A stretch of DNA of 64,000 nucleotides, taken from NCBI GenBank assembly GCA_020849665.1, contig JADLFX010000059.1, positions 62,001 through 126,000 on the forward strand, given 5' to 3'. Of this stretch, positions 58,810-64,000 are shown piece by piece; the stretch's first letter is position 1, and every line of letters begins with the position of its first letter. The position numbers and the translations under genes are program-made. The stretch is from Planctomycetota bacterium. Its GTDB lineage: Bacteria; Planctomycetota; UBA1135; UBA2386. Below the pieces are notes generated by a model that was given only the letters and a program-made list of their open reading frames with translations, had not been told where the DNA came from and ran no database searches.

Positions 58810-59568
58810 GTGGTCGACTTCACCTGGCTGCTCGAGTTCTTCGAGAACTCTCCCTACCTCGGAGTCGCGGTGATCTTCGTGCTCTGCGGCCTCGGCCTGC
58901 CGCTGCCCGAGGAGATCACCCTCGTGGCCGCCGGCTACATCTGCTTCAAGGAGCTGGCCGAGTGGCCGCGGATGATGGCGGTGTGCGCCCTGGCGATCCT
59001 CGCCGGCGACCTGATCCCCTTCTTCCTCGGGCGCGTGTTCGGGCCGCGCCTGCTGCGCCTGCGCCCGATGCGCCTGCTCTTCCACAAGCGACGTCTCGAG
59101 AAGTTCGACAAGTGGTTCCGCAGGCGCGGCGACCTGGTGATCTTCTTCGCGCGCTTCGTGCCGGGGATCCGCGTGGTGGCGTTCTTCACCGCGGGGACCA
59201 TGAAGATGGGCCTCGTGCGCTTCGTGCTCCTCGACCTGCTCGGCGTCGTGCTCGTGGTGCCGCTCTTCGTCTACATCGGCGTCCACTTCGGCAGCGTGAT
59301 CGACCTGGCGATCGCCCGGATCAAGCAGGTGGAACGGGGCATCCTGCTCGCGACCCTGGCCGGCGTGGCGCTCGCGCTCGCGTGGTGGTGGTGGCGGCGC
59401 CGGCGCCGGCGCGCGCGGATGCAGCGCCCGCCGGACACCTTCGTGGGGCCGACCATCGAGCCCACCACCGTCGACCTCGCGCCGCCCGAGGCCGGCGCTC
59501 CGGCGGTGCCGCCGCCGCAGGCGCAGCCCGCCCCGGGCCCGGGCCCACGCGGGCCGGATTCGCGTTGA
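58810..59568 (+). CDS. DedA-family membrane protein
   Basis: 252 aa. It has the DedA signatures GLGLPLPEEITLVAAG (early, with conserved acids) and FFARFVPGIRVVAFFTAG (mid), with five to six hydrophobic segments. DedA proteins are thought to act in membrane lipid translocation, such as recycling undecaprenyl phosphate, and in proton-motive-force homeostasis. A hydrophobic segment near residue 185 (LATLAGVALALAWWWW) is followed by Arg-rich and then Pro-rich disordered tail, longer than usual. The GTG at 58810 lies 6 bp after the previous stop. Likely co-transcribed with the ABC genes. Confidence 0.85.
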   Translation: MVDFTWLLEFFENSPYLGVAVIFVLCGLGLPLPEEITLVAAGYICFKELAEWPRMMAVCALAILAGDLIPFFLGRVFGPRLLRLRPMRLLFHKRRLEKFDKWFRRRGDLVIFFARFVPGIRVVAFFTAGTMKMGLVRFVLLDLLGVVLVVPLFVYIGVHFGSVIDLAIARIKQVERGILLATLAGVALALAWWWWRRRRRRARMQRPPDTFVGPTIEPTTVDLAPPEAGAPAVPPPQAQPAPGPGPRGPDSR

Positions 59569-59658
59569 GGCGCGGAAACGGCGCGGCTATGGTCCGCCGC
59601 CTCCTCGCAGCCGCAAAGGCCGCGCAGACCGCCGGACCGGGCCCGCTCCCCCACTCTC

Positions 59659-61674
<2,016 letters not shown>

Positions 61675-61748
61675 GGCGGGAGTCACGGCACGCCCGGCGG
61701 CACGGCCCGGAACCGGCCCTGCCGCGCGGGGAAGTCGCGGCGGAATCG

Positions 61749-61786
61749 GCGCGGGCGGCGGGGGGTGCTCCCCCTGCCGCCCGCGC
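61749..61786. terminator. Long GC hairpin between hppA and rsfS
   Basis: An 11-bp outer stem (GCGCGGGCGGC at 61749-61759 with GCCGCCCGCGC at 61776-61786) plus an inner GGGGG/CCCCC stem. There is no T tract. It ends 5 nt before the rsfS -10-like element (61791), so it likely closes hppA transcription. Confidence 0.6.
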
Positions 61787-61790
61787 GTGC

Positions 61791-61796
61791 TATGTT
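61791..61796 (+). promoter_or_regulatory. Candidate -10 element for rsfS
   Basis: TATGTT preceded by GC, 24 nt before the ATG at 61821, just after the hppA hairpin. Confidence 0.3.
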
Positions 61797-61820
61797 GCCG
61801 GCCGTCCGAACCCAGGAGTG

Positions 61821-62264
61821 ATGCGCATCGACGCCAAGGACCTCGCCATCTCCGCCGCCCGCGTGCTCGACGAGAAGCAGGCGACCGACATCCTCATCCT
61901 CGACGTCTCCGGTCCGCTGGTGATCGCGGACTGCTTCGTGGTGTGTACGGCGCGCAATCCCAGGCATGCGCGCGCCCTGGCCATGTCGGTGGAGGAGGCG
62001 TTCCGGCAGCTGGGCCTGCGCCGGCGCAACGTGTCCGGGATCGAGGGCGAGAGCCCCTGGGTCCTGCTCGACTTCGACGACGTGGTGATCCACGTGTTCG
62101 TGCCCGAGGCGCGCGCCTTCTATCGCCTGGAGGACCTGTGGGCGGACGTGCCGCGGGTGCCCTTCGCCCAGGCCCAGCCGGCCGCGGAGGCGGCTCCGGG
62201 GAACGGCGGCAACCAGGAGAACTGGCCCGGGACGGGGGTTCCGGGGCCGCTCCTGCCGACATAA
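61821..62264 (+). CDS. rsfS: Ribosomal silencing factor RsfS
   Basis: 147 aa. RsfS binds ribosomal protein uL14 on the 50S subunit and blocks subunit joining in starvation or stationary phase. Diagnostic residues: ATDILILDVSGPLVIADCFVVCTA, then RRRNVSGIEGESPWVLLDFDDVVIHVFVPEARAFYRLEDLW. The ATG at 61821 is used; AGGAG sits only two bases before it, too close for normal use, so initiation may be leaderless or use another mechanism. The 25-residue tail after the domain is low-complexity. Usually rsfS is near nadD, which is absent here. Confidence 0.93.
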   Translation: MRIDAKDLAISAARVLDEKQATDILILDVSGPLVIADCFVVCTARNPRHARALAMSVEEAFRQLGLRRRNVSGIEGESPWVLLDFDDVVIHVFVPEARAFYRLEDLWADVPRVPFAQAQPAAEAAPGNGGNQENWPGTGVPGPLLPT

Positions 62265-62329
62265 GGAGTGCCGCGGCCGATTCCCGGTGGCCGGCCGCGG
62301 AGGTGACGGCCCACCGGCACAGGGGTCCC

Positions 62330-64000
62330 ATGGCGGAACTCGAGTTCAGGAGCTTCGAGCCGGCGGCGTTCGAGCGGGCCCGCGATCTGGACCGCCCGGT
62401 GCTCCTCGTGATCACCGTGCCCTGGTGCACGCACTGCAAGGAACTCCTGCAGACCACGTTCCGCAACGCCGAGGTGCAGGCCCTGGTCGGGGCCGCGTGG
62501 CTGCCGATCCTGGCCGACGCCGAACGGCGGCCCGACGTGAACCAGCGCTACGGCGCCGGTGGCTGGCCGACGATCGCCTACCTCACGCCCGGCGGCGAAC
62601 TGATCGCCAACGACGGGTTCCTCGGCGCCGAGGAGCTGGTGCCGCGCCTGCGCAAGGTGCTGGACGCGTTCCGCAACCACCGGGCCGAGATCGAGCAGGG
62701 CTTGAAGGGCCTCTGGAGCCAGAAGGCCGGCGCCACCCCGCGGGGCTCCCAGAAGCTGAACCGGCGGATGGTCGAGGACATCGTGGACGCGATCTACGAG
62801 AAGTTCGACCACCGCTACGGCGGGTGGGGCGAGGGATCGAAGTTCCCGCACAGCGAGGCCCTGGACTTCGCGCTCGTGCAGGTGGCCAAGAACGGCGACG
62901 AGCGCATGCGCGAGGTCGTGACCCTCACCCTCGACCGGATGATGGAGGGCGGCATCCACGACCCGGTGGACGGCGGCTTCTTCCGCTTCTCGAAGACGCC
63001 GGACTGGCGCTCGCCGAACTACGAGAAGATGCTCGACGCCAACGCGCGGCGGATGCGCTGCTACCTGGAGGCGTACCAGCTCTTCGGCAAGGAGGGCTAC
63101 CGCGCGGCGGCCGAGGGCGTGGTGCGCTGGATGCTGGACTTCATGAGCGACCCGGAGACCGGGGCGTTCTTCGGCAGCCAGGAGCCGGACCCCGACTACT
63201 ACGCCCTGCCGCTGGAGCGGCGGCGCGGCCGCACGCCGCCCAAGCTCGACCGCACGCTCTACACGAACAGCAACGCGATCGCGGTCTCCTCGCTGCTCAA
63301 GGCCTCGGTGGTGCTCGACCGTCCGGAGCTGCGCAGTCGTGCCGTGCAGGTGCTGGAGTTCCTGCTCGAGAACCTGCACGACCGGCACGGCACGGTCTAC
63401 CACTACTGGGACGGCACGTACCACCTGCCCGGCCTGCTCTCCGACCAGGCCTACCTGATCCGCGCCCTGATCGACGCCTCGCAGCACACCGGCGACGCCG
63501 ACCTCCTGCTGCCCGCCGAGCGGATCGCCGAGGTGGCCATCCAGCGCCAGCGCGCCACGGGCGGCGGGTTCTACGACATCCTGCACGACCCGGCCTACAG
63601 CGGCTCGATGCGGCGCCGCAACCGCAGCATCCTGGAGAACTCGGTCATGGCCGAAGCGCTCACGCGCCTCGCCTACCTGTCGCGCCGGCCGGAGTTCCAG
63701 AACGAGGCGATCGCCACCCTCGAGGCGTTCACCGGCGACTACAAGGAGTACGGCTACTACGTGGCCGGCTACGGGCGCGCCATCGACCTGATCTTCTACG
63801 AGCCGCTCTTCGTCACCATCGTCGGCGACCGCGAGAGCCCCGAGGCGGAGAACCTGCGCCGCACCGCGCTCTCCACCTACGTCCCCTCGCGCATCGTGCA
63901 GATGCTCGATCCGAAGTACGACCCGATCCTGCTCTCGCGCAGCGGCTATCCGGTGCGCGAGCGGGCCACGGTCTACCTGAGCGTGGGGCGCAGCACCAAG
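62330..64000 (+). CDS. Thioredoxin-domain protein, YyaL/SSP411-like (partial)
   Basis: At least 557 codons, continuing past the window end. The N-terminal thioredoxin-like domain has the active site PWCTHCKELL (about residues 30-40). The rest is an (alpha/alpha)-barrel similar to N-acylglucosamine epimerase and cellulase folds: DHRYGGWGEGSKFPH, DPVDGGFFRFS, YTNSNAIAVSSLL and LSDQAYLIRALID are the usual landmarks of YyaL and human spermatogenesis protein SSP411. It differs from typical YyaL in having about 60 fewer residues between the two domains. Function unknown; likely redox or carbohydrate related. ATG start at 62330 with AGGGG at 62321-62325. Confidence 0.85.
   Translation, partial: MAELEFRSFEPAAFERARDLDRPVLLVITVPWCTHCKELLQTTFRNAEVQALVGAAWLPILADAERRPDVNQRYGAGGWPTIAYLTPGGELIANDGFLGAEELVPRLRKVLDAFRNHRAEIEQGLKGLWSQKAGATPRGSQKLNRRMVEDIVDAIYEKFDHRYGGWGEGSKFPHSEALDFALVQVAKNGDERMREVVTLTLDRMMEGGIHDPVDGGFFRFSKTPDWRSPNYEKMLDANARRMRCYLEAYQLFGKEGYRAAAEGVVRWMLDFMSDPETGAFFGSQEPDPDYYALPLERRRGRTPPKLDRTLYTNSNAIAVSSLLKASVVLDRPELRSRAVQVLEFLLENLHDRHGTVYHYWDGTYHLPGLLSDQAYLIRALIDASQHTGDADLLLPAERIAEVAIQRQRATGGGFYDILHDPAYSGSMRRRNRSILENSVMAEALTRLAYLSRRPEFQNEAIATLEAFTGDYKEYGYYVAGYGRAIDLIFYEPLFVTIVGDRESPEAENLRRTALSTYVPSRIVQMLDPKYDPILLSRSGYPVRERATVYLSVGRSTK

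Overview
The window is 64 kb of very GC-rich, gene-dense bacterial chromosome. The gene content fits a member of the Planctomycetota, probably one of the high-GC marine or freshwater lineages. This is inferred from a DUF1800-DUF1501 pair, a formylglycine-generating-enzyme-like secreted protein, a GH29 fucosidase with extra C-terminal modules, ECF sigma factors of planctomycete flavour, a Ser/Thr kinase with a C-terminal repeat region, FG-GAP, CHAT and carboxypeptidase-regulatory-like proteins, and many large secreted proteins of no recognised family. I see no phage, insertion sequence, CRISPR array or replication origin. One tRNA is present, tRNA-Leu(GAG).

Layout. 0-10 kb: an MFS exporter, three tandem paralogues of a secreted family, and a minus-strand operon of a bifunctional aldolase/short-chain dehydrogenase followed by an ABC exporter, with 4-nt or 1-nt stop-start overlaps. 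10-20 kb: an RluA pseudouridine synthase divergent from an HD-GYP response regulator; a secreted sulfatase-modifying-factor-like protein overlapping an RmlC-like epimerase; convergent rmlD-like; a diacylglycerol-kinase-family protein; kdsA overlapping a Ser/Thr kinase gene. 20-30 kb: FG-GAP protein, CHAT protease-like protein, RRM protein with two small basic proteins, ECF sigma and its membrane partner, AcuC-like deacetylase, and a fourth member of the secreted family. 30-42 kb: a three-gene operon (unknown secreted protein, DUF1800, DUF1501), a carboxypeptidase-regulatory-like protein, alpha-L-fucosidase, a FabZ-like dehydratase, a polytopic GT-C-like protein, two pseudopilin-like genes and the tRNA. 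42-50 kb: an unknown membrane-anchored protein, an aspartate-type aminotransferase, an OB-fold/DEDD exonuclease fusion, a sigma-factor fragment, a fifth secreted-family gene broken by an in-frame amber codon, and an HD phosphohydrolase. 50-64 kb: secreted proteins, three tandem GT4 glycosyltransferases, an FHA protein, a four-gene run of ABC ATPase/permease/TPR-like/DedA, a membrane pyrophosphatase, rsfS, and a thioredoxin-domain protein running off the end.

How the genes relate. Envelope and exopolysaccharide work recurs: kdsA, the rml-like pair, three GT4s, the GT-C-like protein and the DAGK-family protein. Envelope transport is supplied by the MFS, two ABC systems and DedA. Signalling is represented by HD-GYP, FHA, the Ser/Thr kinase and the ECF sigma/anti-sigma pair. 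Many genes are coupled by ATGA, GTGA or TTGA overlaps.

The most useful second-look items are the OB-fold/exonuclease fusion at 45568-46650, the premature amber codon at 47555-47557 that replaces a glutamate conserved in all four intact paralogues, the unexplained five-member secreted family itself, and a recurring TAnnnT hexamer 7-11 nt before start codons that suggests leaderless transcription. I did not find a clear-cut new defence or mobile system.
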